DNA of 64,000 bases. It comes from Teratosphaeria epicoccoides (taxonomy: Eukaryota > Ascomycota > Dothideomycetes > Mycosphaerellales > Teratosphaeriaceae). Positions within the stretch are counted from its first letter, which is position 1. Every line of letters starts with the position of its first letter. Where the stretch lies: assembly GCA_021401465.1 (NCBI GenBank), contig JADDMT010000041.1, positions 221,214 to 285,213 of the forward strand, written 5' to 3'. The notes below the pieces were generated by a model. The model did no database searches and was not told the DNA's origin. It was given only the letters and a program-made list of their open reading frames with translations. Positions 41,287-55,100 of this stretch are shown here, one piece after another. The position numbers and the translations under genes are program-made.

Positions 41287-44200
41287 TCAATCACTGTCAA
41301 GTTCGATAGCATCCGCCTCGGTCTGCCCAACATCTTGCAACGCCTCATTCTTGGCTGGTGGCTGATTCCAAAAACGGGCACCTTGCAAGTGCTGCCCCTC
41401 CATTTCATCCTCTGAACCCTGTTCGCTACCATCATATTCCTTGTCGTACCCTGCATCTTCAGCGAAGACTCGGTCATGTGAGAAGCCGTTGACGCTGCCA
41501 CGCTCAATGTCTTCGTCGCTTTCATCGACCTCTTCATCGTCGACCTCGGATATGTCCTCATCAGCATAGCCGCAATCAGATTCCGTTGAATTTCCCGGTG
41601 TCTCACTCCCCTGGGCACAGCCATTCCCAGCGTAATTAAATCCCACTTCGTCGCCATTTTCAAATTCTGCCGTCTCTTCAACGACGTCGTTCGGATACCC
41701 TTCTGTGTCGCCATCCATGGCTTCATTAGACAGCAGCGAGAACGGATTCGTGTCCATGTAGAGATTTTGCACATTACGCTCGTCGGCCGACGGGCCTAGC
41801 AGTTCCTCGTTGGCCTGCTCAGAGCCGAAACCATTATTCCGAGGTTGCTGAGCAAACGAAGCCGCATACGAAGGCTGGATAACTTCTTCATTGAGCTTCC
41901 GCGTCACTTCGTCGACCCTCGGACCAATAGAGTTGGACTCTTGGTACACAGCTTGCTGCGATTCGCGTGACTTAGCCGGCGGTGCGGTTGGCGAATCAGA
42001 CTTTACGAAGAGGTGCTGGGAGCTGCCAAAAGATGTCCGCAGCGACTGCTCAAGTTCTCTAGCTGGAATTGTAAACTCGTGCTTCGCTTTCTCTGCGGCG
42101 TCATCTTGACGATTCGTTATCGACGATGGGCGACCAGATGTGCTGAACAACTTCTGTGTCGAGCCAAGAGCAGATTGAAAGCCATTCGGAACCGCCAGCG
42201 AGTTCTGGGAGTCAAAGGTGGCGGAAGGAGATCCTTGCAACAAGCCACTGGTGTCGAATGCAGACTCTTGCATATGTGGGAAGCTGAAGGACGACTGCTT
42301 CGCTTGAGCTGAGGAAGAGTGCGTGGGGTCCTGCTTCGGTGGTGGTGACTGCCACGTAAACGGCTTGAAGTTCGAAAGGTGCCTTGGTGACTTGACGGAA
42401 GGCGCGGCGGACGAGCTGGCATCCATTCCGATGTGCGATTCAGCACTCTGAGTCCTCGTAGTCAAGCTAGCGTTGACCTCCCCGGCCCGCGAACCAGTCC
42501 TCGATTGCGCTCTACTTGTTTCGCGAGAACGAGACGCTCTCAGCTCACTTGCTCGTTCAATGGCTCGGCCATATTGCTCACGAGGCACGAATCTGCTTTC
42601 ACGCAGGCGATAGGCAGGAACGTCGACTGGTTTAGTGGCTGAGACGGCGAATCGCGATCCAGCGTGCGACGCCCGCCATCGTACCTCCGCTCGAGCTCTT
42701 GCCATAGACGGAGACTCGTTTGACGACTCCGAGGCGCTCATGCTACGCCGCGCCTCCTCTGCCATATCGACCTCAGCCTTCATGAAAGTCGTGCTCTCGT
42801 TCAGAGCGGCTCTAGCAGCTCGGAGACGATCGAAAAGTGCGTCGTCCTCAGTTCCTCCAGCTGGCAGCCGGTGTTGTCGCGTGATCGATTGGCTGTTTGC
42901 ACTTGCCGGCAAGGCAGACGGAAGCATGGTGTTGTCCGGGCTTTTACCATCTAATGAGGAGCGCAGCAGAAATGAGGTCCTGCTCATGGTGACAGGAGTA
43001 GAGCTCCTTGAAGCCGTAGTGTCTTCGTCTTCGTCTTCGTCCTCATGGCGCCTCTTCAAGCCCCGACTCCCAACGCCAGGTTGGCTCTTGATGCCCATAG
43101 CTTTCAGCCGAAAATACGGATCCCTTGTCGTAATGCTGCTGCCTTCACTGGCACGAGAGTGACCCGAGAAACCAAGATACGATGACCGACGCAGTAACTC
43201 AAAGTTCGCGGGGCTTGCAGTCGGAGCTGGCTTCGCGATTCTACCGCGATCGTCAACATGACTGAAGCCCATGAGACGCTTTGAGCCGTTCTCGCGTGGC
43301 GGCGCAGCAAGCTCAGTACGGTGGTGGGACAGCGGTCGCTTACCCCCAGCATGCGCCTGCTGCTCGGCTGCAGTGATGTCACACTTGCGTGCGGCATGCT
43401 GAGACTTGCTGCTGCTTGATGCGCGGTAATGCGCACTGTCCATCGACTTAGCGATAGAGGACGCGACGCTGCCCACGGACCACCTGGTCGCGTCTCCCAA
43501 AAGCTGGCTTTGTCTCAGTTTCTCCAATCCTTGCCTTGCTCGCGCCCTCCTTTTGTTACCTCGCTGTTCAAAGCGCCTCGCCCAGAACACGCTTTTCCAT
43601 CTATTGAAGTATCGGTAAGCGAGCACCCGCCTTCTGTATTCTGTAGCGGCTCTGATATCTTGTTCCAATTCCACCTCGTCTTTTACAGTTTTGATGAGCT
43701 TCTCGACAGTATACGAGATGTACTGGTCAACAATGCCGCCGCCTTCAAGCGTAAACTCACGTGCGACTCGGCTGAGAATCGCATCGAGGTCTTCAATTTG
43801 GGGGACGCTGACTGGACGCTCGGCGCGTTGCTTTGGAGGGGAGGGGCTGAACGCGGTCGGGTTGCTGACGTCCTCGAAGGTGAAGGAATTTGCAAGCGGA
43901 CTTGGTCTATTAGGCTTGTTATGCGGTGTCGAAGGTTTGCGAAGTTGTTGGGTGGGAGAGGTTGGTGAGCTGGCAGTCGCTGGGCTTGGATTCGATGTTG
44001 TGGAGCTGGCAGCTGGAGTGAAGTGAAATTGACTCTGCTTTGCCTCTGACTTGCTCGTCTGCAGCCCAATGAATGACGTTGCGGCCATGTCATTTGGTGA
44101 CTGCTCGAGACCCACGATTGTGGGCAATGTCTGCGAAGATGCGTTGAAATTTTCCGAGGCATCTAACAGGCCTGCCGCTGCCTTCTTCACCGTTTGATCT

Positions 44201-46573
44201 TCCTTTCCCTGAGCTGCCCATGGAAAAGTCTGGGTCGACGATGCCTCCTCGTTGTCGGATTCCAAAGGGGATCGTGCTGTTTGCTCTGATTGACCGGGTG
44301 TGCCAAAGGTAAATGTTGGCGTTTCCAATGCTGATGGTCGCGGCGCTGGTGTCGCTGCTGATTGATCATCAAAGCTGAATGCGCCAGAGATGAATTTAGG
44401 CAGCTCGGCATTGGCAGCAGTGGGAGTTCCGGTCTTCGCAGACCCCAGGGCTGTTTGCTCTGCTTGCGAGTGCAAAGCCTTTGGCACAATGGAGTCCCAT
44501 GTCACCTTGGCTTCAGAAGGAGCGACGTGCTTTGCTGTAAAGATGCTGTCACTCGCTGATTGCTTCGCAAATGCACTTTTCGAAAAGATGCCATCGCCCC
44601 CTGAAGGTTTGCCAAACGTGCTCGTAGATGCTGCTGGCTTGGCATTGAAAATGCTTCCACCATCCGACGGCTTACCGAATGTGCCCCGAGATGGCTGGCC
44701 AAACGTGAAGACACTTCCAGCTGCGAAGCTTGGCGCTCCTCTGTCCGATGCTGTATCGCGGACAATGGCAAAAGGATTGCTGCCCACTACAGGCGCCTGG
44801 TCGGCCTCTGGCAAGAACAGCGACTCTCCATCATCCACGGGAGCACAAGCACCGTCCACGCCTTGGCTCATCAGGGCACCTGTCTCGTCCACCACATCCT
44901 CCATGTCTTCTTCATTTTTATCCTCCTCGATAAGACCGGATTCCAGTGCACGCCTGACAGGGAGCCCGTTGACAATCGCTGGAATGACCCTACCAAATTT
45001 CTTGTCTTCGACAAGGCTGCTTTTCCACTGTTTGGGCAGATTGCGATCCGGGCTCGGCAGACTGGTACCTTTGACGGAGCTAATATCGAGATACTCGCCA
45101 TGCGTACCATCTGCAAAGCTGAAGCCGTGGCCCTCGCAAAACGTTCTGACCTGATCTTCGTCGTCGAATTTCATGAGCTCAGCGACGAATTCGACGGTCA
45201 ACTCCGACGGCGGCAGCCGCGGGTTGCTGTTGAAGGCGCGCCACAGTGCATTGAGAACAGTGCGCCGAACCAAGTTGAAGTATATCTCAGCAACACAAGC
45301 CATCAGATAGGAGACTTTCGGCGAGCTTATGATCTGCCAGAACTTCTGCCAATCTTGCTGCGCAACAAGGTGTGTAGCTCGCGGCTTAAGCGGGCCTTGG
45401 GAGTCCATGGCATTGCAGGCGGCCGCATAAAGGTCCATGGCAGTGCGCACTCTCCTATCGTGCAGGATCTCTCGCGGCCAGCACTGCACACGGTCTTCGA
45501 GATCCGGCGTGGGGTCCTGCAGCTGTTTGATAACGCAGTACGCTCGGAATTCTGCCTCGTTTGGCAAGGGGAGGCGTCCCCGGACGTCGTCGTAATACTG
45601 GACGAGTGACAGCAACGTTCGATCCAATTGCTCGCGTTCTTGCTGTGGGTCGTAGGCATCATAGGGCTTCGGCGAGACAGCCAGCTGATGCAGGGACACG
45701 ATGTGGAATCGGGCGATCCGCTCGTAGCAATCGATGGCCAGTTTCAGGTCCTCGATCTTCGTGCATTGCTGAATTGAGAAGTCGTTTCGGATGGCTCTTG
45801 TTCTGTCCCAGACGAAGCCATGAACATTATGCAATGCACGCGCGTTGCCAATGACTTCTTCAAACAAGTAGTCCAGGGTCCGCTTCAAGACTGGTGGTGG
45901 CCGTAGATCACTTGGTAACTGTTCCTCCAATCCTGCAGCTGCTCGCCGAAACTTCTTGACCATGTGCGCCTCGATCGGCTCCTGGCTCATGCTGCCGTAC
46001 GACGGATGATCCGGGTCCGCCTCCTCCTTCCACACGTCTGCCTGAACCACTCTCTGCACCCTTTCAAACTCGGCGCACATTTCCTGACATGTTCCAACCG
46101 GCGTAATGGCATCGGCCAGGGAGCGTGGCTTGTCGGGGTCGGCCATGAGGCCGTCGCGAACCGCTTGCTTGCGTTCATTCTGGCGGGCGGATTCGAGCTA
46201 GTATGAACGCGCAACAGAGTCACTATGCGCTCTGTCAGTCGGCCACAAGGTGGAGCTTGCTTACCCGTTCGAATCGCTGTGCCCAGTGTTCCTTCGCGAT
46301 CTGCCCACCGAACGCGCCAGCCGGTGCAAGCTGCTGTCCAAACCCTGGAGTTCTGGTACCCGGGATCGTATCAATCCCTCTCCCTCTTGCGCCGCTGCCC
46401 CTCTTCGATGCTTGACCAAACGCCGCTCGCGGTGTCGTGTTTCCTCGCCGCGCCAGACCACCGCTTGACGTGCCGCGACTCGCAGATGATCCTCGAGCAT
46501 GGCTTGCGCCGCGCAGAGCTTGACCATTACCTCGTCCTCTTCCGCGCGCCGCCCCTCTGCTCGTCGACGACAT
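41287..46573 (-). CDS. SAC3: SAC3/GANP scaffold of the TREX-2 mRNA-export complex
   Basis: Two exons, 46573..46265 and 46197..41287, give 1,739 residues; the 67-nt intron (GTAAGC ... ACTAG) is phase 0 and yields WAQRFERLESARQNERKQAV. Exon 1 is R/G-rich (RGAARGRGRGNGQ). The Sac3/GANP helical and PCI-like domain runs from about residue 120 to 460: GTCQEMCAEFERV, RTLDYLFEEVIG, FVWDRTRAIRNDF, EAEFRAYCVIKQL, YLMACVAEIYFNLVRR. Beyond it lie FG-like repeats (FGQPSRGTFGKPSDGGS, FGKPSGGDG) of nucleoporin type, a region of long helices with FNRWKSVFWARRFEQRGNKR, and a long disordered acidic C-terminus. TREX-2 links transcription to the nuclear pore. The long antisense ORFs over this gene are shadows. 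Confidence 0.93.
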
Positions 46574-47147
46574 TGTCGTGACAAGAGAGGATGTCCGGCG
46601 GTGCCTTCATGTGTATTAGCGACACAACCAAATGTTGCTGGTGTGAGGGGAGGGTCGGCGTGCAGTAAGTGCTTTGTTGACGCGCAGCTTCGTCTCTGGG
46701 TCCGGATGGGGAAAAATCGTGGAGCCGCTTACTCTGACTCATGCGCCGTTCGTCGTTTACAAGGATGGACTGTATCGCGAGCTCAACTTCAATTTCATGG
46801 CATATTCCTTTGCCGTCCGGAAATCGAAACGCCGACAATATGCTCTCGTTGCTACCGTGCTATGATCCTGCATCGCCTCGTGCTGCAACCTATTACCATG
46901 ATCTTATGATACTACACTACATACACTACTATATTTGTCTTGCTTTACTCTCTACACGTATGTACTCATAGCCAACATAGCTCGCAATTTGTGTACCGAT
47001 CAGGATCGAGATATGTACAGTCGCTCCGAGCATGAAACCACTTTTGTTGTCCAAAGAGACCAAGAACGACGGAACGACTTCGGACCCGGCATCCGAATCC
47101 TGCCAGGACGCAGCCCCTCCCACTGCTGTACGGGCTGATGGGTGAAG
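46574..47147. other. Intergenic, no gene recognised
   Basis: About 570 bp between the SAC3 promoter side and the DUF2841 gene 3' end. No gene is seen. Confidence 0.5.
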
Positions 47148-49615
47148 CTATCGAGCGTGGTTTCGATAGCTCATGCTTGCCGGCATGAAGTTGAGCGGCC
47201 ACCCATGAGGAGATTGGAGTGGCAGACCATGCTGAAATGAAGGGTGATTCGGCTCATAAGGCTGTGTCGACGAGGCGTACGTCTGTCGATGATGGCCTGG
47301 GGATGGGTAGTGGAACTTGTGATGGTCGTACACTGGGCTGAAGATGTGCTGCTGATTCGGCTGAGCCTGTGGTGGGACCGCCGGCTGCTGTGTATGTAGA
47401 TGGGCTGGTACAGCCATCATTTCGTGCGGGACGCTCATTGGCAAGTTTTGCGCGAACATGCCCACTGGTGAGAAGAACGGCGTGCCGGGCGCCGGCTCAA
47501 AAGTCGGATGTGGTACTTCGAATACGGGATAGGCCTCTGGCATTGGTGCGCCCTGCATATCATGGTGATGGTGATGGGTGTGAAGCGGGTGCAGATGCTG
47601 TTCTTGGGCGTGATCATGATGCTGCTGGTGAGTATACGGTGTCACAAGCGGCTGTTGTTCTGAAGGGTCTTGAGAGGTGTCGAACCGGAAGTCGTGTTTA
47701 CCTGGGAATATTGATTGACCGGTTTGAGCTTGATAGACGTCGAATGTAGGAGGTGAAGCAGGCTCGGACGTTGATGTGAATGACATGGTCACAGGTGTCG
47801 CTGTCTGCCACTGGAGTAGCTGCTGTTGCTGATGCTCTTCCTGGCGTCGCTGCTCGGTATACTGCGATTCAGCGACCGTTGTAGCACCGACATTGATTTG
47901 GTGCATTGCAGCAACTTCTCGTCGAGAAGCGAGCCAGTCAGCATCTGTCGGCAAACCCGGCTGGCTTCTATCGCCGTGACGAATATTCGCTGGTTGACGG
48001 TGGGCGGTCTCCTGATCTACGGCTAGAGGTGAGCGGATCTCTTGCTCACGGCTCGTCATGTCCACCACGCCAGCTTCGACCATTTCTTCATGCTTATTCC
48101 GAACCACTGGCTGTGTCTCTCCACTGGCAGGAGCTGTACCTGACACCCGCCTGGGCTGCGGCGCCGGCATGATTCGCTTAGCATCTGATCCATGGCGATG
48201 AAGCTTCGCAATCAGTCGGTCCTTGCGGCTTGCTGAAGACGATCCTGATGCAGAGCGATATTCATCGTCAGTCGTGGATTGTGGTGACCGAGCACGCTTC
48301 TTCTGTCTCGCCGTGTGCCTCTTGACAGGTTTGTCGTCATCAGGATACGAGTACTTCAAGGTTTCATCTGCAAGAGCGTCAGCACAGTTCGGCTCGTCTG
48401 GAACAGTATTCGCACATACCGCCCATCCCAAAATATCGAAACTCCTCTTCTTGGAGAGCCACGTCATACATCTGCTTCATATATTCCTTGCGCTTCTTGA
48501 CTTTCTCCGGTTTGACATTGTCAATATCATCGACGCATTCCGGCGGAGCAAGTTCCCGCAGGAAAGCTGTCCAGCCAACCGTTTCGTGTGTCTTGTTCAG
48601 CGACACCTGATTCCTGTTCCAGCCTCTGACCTCCTCCGGACTGGGTCGTAGTCGTATGAGGTGCAATAGTAACCTATTACGATCTGCGGGACGTCAGTAA
48701 TTGTGCCAGATTGGTCGTTCAACAATGAGTAAGGACTGACCTTCTTTCTGAATGTGATCAGGCTCCTTGTACTTCACATCGGACGGCCAGAATGGAGGCA
48801 GCCGGGTGTCCACACCAGGCGCTCGCTTGTTCTGGTAGGGATACTCGGCTTGCTTCTTAGGACAGATGCCTTTGATCCAAGCTTTGGCGATCTTCTTGTC
48901 GGACAATTGCTGTATCCGATCAAGTCGATCGAGTAGAAAGGATTTGACTTGCTCCTCATTGGCGATCAGCACGGATTTCATCTTGGTGACTTTGGGAGTT
49001 GTCCGTCGAGGTGGAGGTGGCACCTCGTCGACCTCGTCGTCAGACCCATCAGCTTTTATGCCATTGTGCCCTAGGCCAAATGAAGGACTTGGGTGCTGGT
49101 CGACTGATGATTGAATGTCTATCGGTCCACCTCGTTGGGGTAGAACTCGTCCAGATCGTGTCGAACGAGTGATCGGCATGGGTGCGCTCGCACAATCGTA
49201 TTCGTAGGCATGTCTGACGTTCGCCAACTCGGCAGCTGTGTGGATCAGTATCGAGGACTGGTATGATGACCAATATTCACGACAGACTTACGACGATCAT
49301 TCGATTGTATTCCAGTTAACGCCTGGTGCAAAGCGTTGGTGAAGTTTCGCTGGCTGTTGTTGAGAAACTTTTGGGTGATATGGGGTCTCAGATGATGTCG
49401 CATTCGCAATTGAACCTTGCCATGCTTGTCGACAGTGACTACGGCAAGGCTGTCCTCGTCAATTTCGAGGTGATGGTCAGCACTGATGGTGGTATGGTCA
49501 AGAGTCTGGGGTAAGACGATTAGCCATGATCAAAAGTGGACAAGTCATGCAAGCCTACACTCTGAATGGGTGCCTGCTTTTTCTTCTTCAAAGTATTTGA
49601 ATTGATGCCTTGCAT
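47148..49615 (-). CDS. DUF2841 protein (subtelomeric hrmA-associated cluster family)
   Basis: Five exons, 49615..49559, 49505..49292, 49235..48741, 48683..48420 and 48367..47148, join in phase throughout to 749 residues. The N-terminus is basic (MQGINSNTLKKKKQAP). The conserved DUF2841 core spans exons 3-4: MKSVLIANEEQVKSFLLDRL, KAWIKGICPKKQAEYPYQN, LPPFWPSDVKYKEPDHI, and after the splice LLLHLIRLRPSPEEVRGWN with TAFLRELAPPECVDD. Exon 5 is disordered, Q/H/P-rich, with a histidine run (HTHHHHHD) near 47570. The family includes a protein of the Aspergillus fumigatus hrmA-associated cluster linked to colony and biofilm form; biochemical function is unknown. Donors are GTAGGC, GTAAGT, GTCAGT and GTATGT. 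Confidence 0.85.
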
Positions 49616-52183
49616 GGTAACCATTGCGTGTACGCCTTGAGCCCAGACGAGGGTCGTGGTGCAGAAAAGTTGACGAAAGAAGGTCGTTGATCCTCGATGG
49701 AAGTTGAGCGTCGGCCGAAATGCTTTCGTACCCTTGACAGATATATGAGCGTCGAGGAGTGTCCCAGGTCAAACAGATCTCTGACCAGAGTAGCTAGTCG
49801 TCAGATTCGCGCTTTCCCCATCGGGCAGATATCGGACTAGTCGAGCAGCTGCTAGCTCAGATCGAGTGGAGCGTGAGGAGGCTAGCCAGGGTTGTAACAC
49901 ACTATGATCTGAATGACAGCTGGGGACAGAGCCTTGTCGTTTGCAAATGCGCAATGATTCTCCACGGGCTACGGGAAGTCCGTGCCGGGGCCAGCAAAGA
50001 GATTGCCAGGGGCTATGTTGATGTTGTACTGGCTAATCGGCGGGTGTTGATCGATCAATTACCTCCGTAGCGCGTCGTGTTTTGATCTTCGAATGACTCC
50101 AGATCTCCCACTAACCTCCAATAATTGTCATACAACCTGGAACCTTGCTGACGAGCCGTGACGAAGCAGAACCCGACAGGCCTCCAGTCAAGCTTGACCA
50201 TTATACAGCGCCTTCCACCTCTGGTTTCGCCTTTGCTACCTCCTACAAGCAGCTGACGAGGGGATGACAGAATGCCTCGCTGCGCGGATCGCGTCTCGCG
50301 GGGTATTGAGTGAACAAATCGGCAAAAGGTCAAACAGGCAGAGAACAACAAGCGCTCAGATCGACAAGAACACTTAGCGGTCACCGCGTGCTTAAAAACA
50401 AAGCATCGATCCCTGCTTGTCAACTCGATTGGATCGAGGAGCTGCGAGATGCAACGATAAGGCCTGCTTTCGACCCGGACAGAGCGCTTCATTGCATTGC
50501 GGCTACCACATGCACACATTTTGACATCAAAATGCTTCAGGCGTTTACCGGGTCTAGGGAGAGCCATGAATGTACGGAAGGAATATGGGCAATGCGGAAT
50601 GACCAGGGACTGATTGAACCCGTAGAGACGGTGCGTACATATGCCGGGGTTGAGCCTTGAGATTGGGTTCCACTCGATCTATGTCGACCCCGGAGCACGC
50701 GGTATCTATATCATCGCGTTATGCATACATGCGAGAGTCAACAGCAGCAGTATCCTGGTCGACAGGCAAGCGGGCCAACGGAAAGGGCCGCGGGAGCATA
50801 TCCTGCATTGCAGGCGATCATCCGGCCGTTTTGTGTAGCGTGGGGCTGTTCGCCTCGTGAGCTTTGCCTGAATGACTCGAAGCCGTGATCTGGTAGAAGG
50901 CTCGTTACGCAAGCCGGAAGCCTTGGTATCATATCTGTGTGGGTCGAGCTGATCTAGTACGCAGGCCTTCCAGCCTCATTTGGGCCTCCAGATTGCGCGA
51001 ATGCTCGCGCTCACCGTGCTAACTCAACGGCGTGGATGCGTGAGGTGCTCATGCTCAACGTCGTGCTTGTATTTCTGGGCGCATGCTCGTACAAGTGACC
51101 CTCCCCCTTATACAAGCGCGTTCTCTCACCGACGGGCGATGATGCCCCTCGCGCCCTTGTATTGGACAATCGATCCAAGCAGCCGGGTGTCGCATGCAGC
51201 TCACCAAGACAGTCGGCAATGAGCATGCATATACGCGAAGAGCCAGCTCAGCGTTGCTCGGTCGGATTCCTTTCGCTGCAGTAGTGCGCTGTCTCGTATC
51301 ACGATTGGATCCGGCGAAAGTCGGTGCAGAATAGAGAATTAGCGGCGATGAGTTCATGTCGGAGCGTGAAGCCAGCCAGGATGATCAGAGCAGCGACAAG
51401 ATAATTTGGTTGTTGATCGCGCGGCGCGCCTGGAGCAGACTTCCAGGCGCTTAGCTTCGACTATGGGCCGGACCGTGGGGCACCGTGCAAGTCATCAGGA
51501 CCACATCGATGCAGACAGTGGAATCGTCACTGGCCCTCCATCTTCGACACCCATGTCCCCATGTCACTTGATCTCTCATCAACCCCGCTTCAGCCGACGG
51601 CGCGTAGATGGCCAATGAGACAAGCGAACCTTTGCATCCGCACAGGAACGCATTCCATAACGGCGTCGTTTTCAGACACGCCAACTTCCGTCGCATACCT
51701 TATGCTACGGCACATGCATGTCCAGGGACCCGCTCACCACCCCATGCGGAGGCGCTTCGTGGTTTGTGAGAATTGGTGTCCTGATACGGCAGGCACCAGG
51801 GCCGTGAATGGTGTTCCGTCTGGCCAGATCTCGATCCCGACTGACCCATTGTGACTGTGAGCTTTGGTCGTCTTGCGGTCGAGAATCTTGACAGCGGTGT
51901 GACTTGCATGTTCCATACGTAGCGTCAGGCCCAGGCTCACGAGGCGCGCCTCACACCGCTCATGAACGAAGTCCGGGCATCCTCCCCACCAGTTCACACA
52001 CACCTCCGAGATCCCATGGTGAACATCAGGAAGTCGTCAGATGCGATTTTCTTGTGCAGAAGCTGGAGTGCGGTCTCAGCATGACCTCGGACTGAGCGTC
52101 AGCCTGCTCTGTGTTGACATTTCATATATCGGCAAGAGGTATCGTCATGGAAGAGCTTTTCGCTATCTGCAGGATCTACAAGG
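49616..52183. other. Gene-poor interval of 2.6 kb
   Basis: Between the DUF2841 start and the ABC transporter 3' end. Longest frames (for example 50567..50055 minus, 170 codons) begin at non-ATG codons or lack any protein-like pattern. I see no conserved motif, intron structure or repeat. Confidence 0.5.
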
Positions 52184-55100
52184 CTAAGACGCAACGTCGT
52201 CAACAGAGCTTAGCAGTCCGGCCTCTCTGACCAGCTCGTAAAACAAGCCCTTGCGCCGGACAAGCTCTGCTGGCGTATCAAACTCCTTCACTTCTCCATG
52301 ATCCAAAACCACAATCCGATCACTGTCCAGGATGGTGTTGATCCTGTGAGCGATCGTGATGATCGTTCGATCCTTGAACATGTTGCTCCTGAGCGTGGTC
52401 TGCAACATGGCGTCGGTCTCAACGTCCACCGCGGCAGTCGCTTCGTCCAGGACCAAGATGTTGCTAGGAGTCAGAAGGGCGCGCGCAAGCGATACCAGCT
52501 GTCGCTGACCTGAGCTCAAGTTTGAGCCTCCTTCATGGATCGTTGCATCTAATTGACCAGGCATCGATGCCACGTGGTCGCGTAGTCGAGCATGGTCGAG
52601 CACACTCCATAACTCAGTATCGTCGTGAACATGACCTGGATCCAAATTGTCTCGAACAGTGCCTTCGAACAGCGCAGCATCTTGAGGGATGATTGCCAAG
52701 CGTCGTCGCAGGTCGAGTAGACCTATAGAGCTGGTACTCAGATCATCGATGGTCACGTCGCCAGAGCTTGGCTCGATGATGCGGAACAAGGCTAGCGTGA
52801 GTGAGCTTTTGCCTGCACCCGTCCGTCCGACCACACCGATTTTCTCATGAGATTTGATGTTCAGCGTAACATTCTTCAGGACAAGATCAAGCTCCGGTCG
52901 GTATCTTGTGCTGTAGCCATTGAATGACACGGCGCCCTTGGATGGCCAACTGACCGGAGGCCGATGCTTCGAAATGACTTCTGGCGCTTCGCTGGGCAGG
53001 CGTGCATATTCCAGAACCCGTTCAACAGACACAATGTTCGTCTCGACTTCAACCGTCTGCCTGACGATCCAGTTGAGCGACTGTGTGATCTGCAGGGCGT
53101 AGCTCATCGCCAAGCCGACAAGTCCAGCCGAGAGGCCGCTGCCGGTGGCAACCGAGATGATGGCAAAACTTGCTGCGGAGAGAATGATAACCGAGCCGAT
53201 CAGTTCCAACCGAACTGCAAGCCACCGATTGGCACTGATCGAAGGGAAGTACGCCCTCAGGTTGGCGTCGATGCGCCATTCATTCTCCAACGCAAAACGC
53301 TTGGTCTGGCGGTACGCACGGATTGTGTTGATACCGCTTAAAGACTCCTGGAAATGGGCGTAGATCGGACTGCGGCTGATACTGTCCAGACGTTTGAGCT
53401 CGCGGGAGGTTCGGAGATAGTACTTCTGAATCCACAAGTACAGCGCGCCAAGCGGTACGATCAACGCAATGAAGACTGGGGTCGATGTCGAAATGACCAC
53501 GAGGGTGAAAGCCGCTGTTTCGGAAATGGATCAGATTGCATTCTTTTGCATACACGACGCACTTTGTGGACCGATGATGCTTACCTCTTGCAGCATTGGT
53601 GAACAGCATATTGAAGGTGCGTCTGGAGCGGGGGTCAGCAGCTGTCCACACCAGGTTCAGACTGTCGGCATGCACTTACGCGAGCACTTCATCGATCCTG
53701 TAGATGTCGCTATAGCACCTGTCAGCATGGCATCACCAAACGGATCGGACCCGACAGGCTGGAATGACCGGTCAACGCTTGTCATCCCGCTGTCCCGAGG
53801 GCGCCACAGCGTGGACAAGGTGCCGTTGACATACGCCACCGAACGGCTGACGCCGCACCTCATTTAGACGACTTTGATGGAAGTGCAGATGGACGTACCT
53901 GGAGAATCGATTCAAGATGCGACCTGTGGGTGTCGTCTCAAAAAAGCTCATTGGAGACCTGAATATCGCGAAAGCCATACGTTCATGTAACTTCCTGCAA
54001 ATGCATCCATGTCAGTCTTGCATCGGCCCGGAGCCACATAGTGGGTCTTGTGCAGACGGCATCGAATGCTGAGGGGTTCGGGGCTCACAGTACGTACCTT
54101 GAGGCTTCAATTGAGCAAAAAATCCATAAGATGAGTGTCTGCAGCACGACAAGGGCGGCGGAGCCGACACCGAAAGCAAAGTATATGCCGATGTACTTGC
54201 CCACGTTTGGGTTACCGCCGTACTCGCTGTTGACCTCTGACCATTGTTTGAGCCAGACACTGCCCCCTGTTGTGCGGAATCGGCGTTAGTGTACCGGACT
54301 GTCTAGCACAGGGGTCACTGCAGCGAGCCAGGATCTGAGAAAACCGAGCTTGTCCGCGACCGCGACTGCAAGATGCCTGCTTTCTCCTGCTGTCTGCTGC
54401 CAGCCGCCCTCAACCACGACAGCCGAGTGCGTGATCGTTTTGTTGGCCGGAGCGTCGAATAAGAAGTAGAAACGACTTACCTATTTGGGCCGTCTGTGAT
54501 CCCACCAGCATGAGCAGGTAGATTGAGACCGCCACCAGATTGCTTTCCTTCGCGTACTCGTAGTAGACGTCACGTTTGACCTGACCTTTTTCAGAAAATT
54601 CCTTCGTCTGTTTTGACTTGATAGCGCCCTTATTTTCCTCCTCATCGGTCATCTTGCCACGAGGGCCTCTGAAGCTAGCGGTGCTCGCACGCCTCAGAGT
54701 CAAGTTACTGTCCTTTCGGGCAGGTTTTGGCGCGTTGGCCTTGATGGGTGCCAGTTGTGTCAAGCCTTCTTGAGCCTCTTCGCGTTCCTCCTCGTCCTCA
54801 ACGGTGTTTTCTGCGGGCTCAATTTCTGTCTCGTCTGAGCCTTTGCCAACCGCTTCAGACGACTCGCTCTGGTCTTCGTTACTGGCGTTCCGTATGAGCT
54901 GTGCTATTTCGCCTTTCATAGCAACGAGCTGTTCATAAGTCCCACGTTCAATGATGCGACCGTCACGCAGAAGCGAAACATAGTGGGCCTCCATCAGCAC
55001 TGGAATTGAGTTCGTGGCCAATATCCGCGTCTTGCCCATCAGCAGACCTTTCGGTCCAAGCACATTGTCAATGAGATGACGACCGACGTGCTGATCCACT

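Noticed and set aside
44863..45609. Plus-strand ORF of 248 codons
   Set aside because: Antisense to the conserved Sac3/GANP domain; no protein family resemblance of its own.
46140..46200. Apparent frameshift at the SAC3 exon 2 start
   Set aside because: An initial misreading; rechecking the bases shows AACGCAAGCAAGCGG, and the frame runs cleanly from the acceptor at 46198 into the conserved region.
50055..50567. Minus-strand ORF of 170 codons in the 49.6-52.2 kb gap
   Set aside because: No recognisable motif, arginine/cysteine-rich mirror-type composition and no intron or neighbour support.
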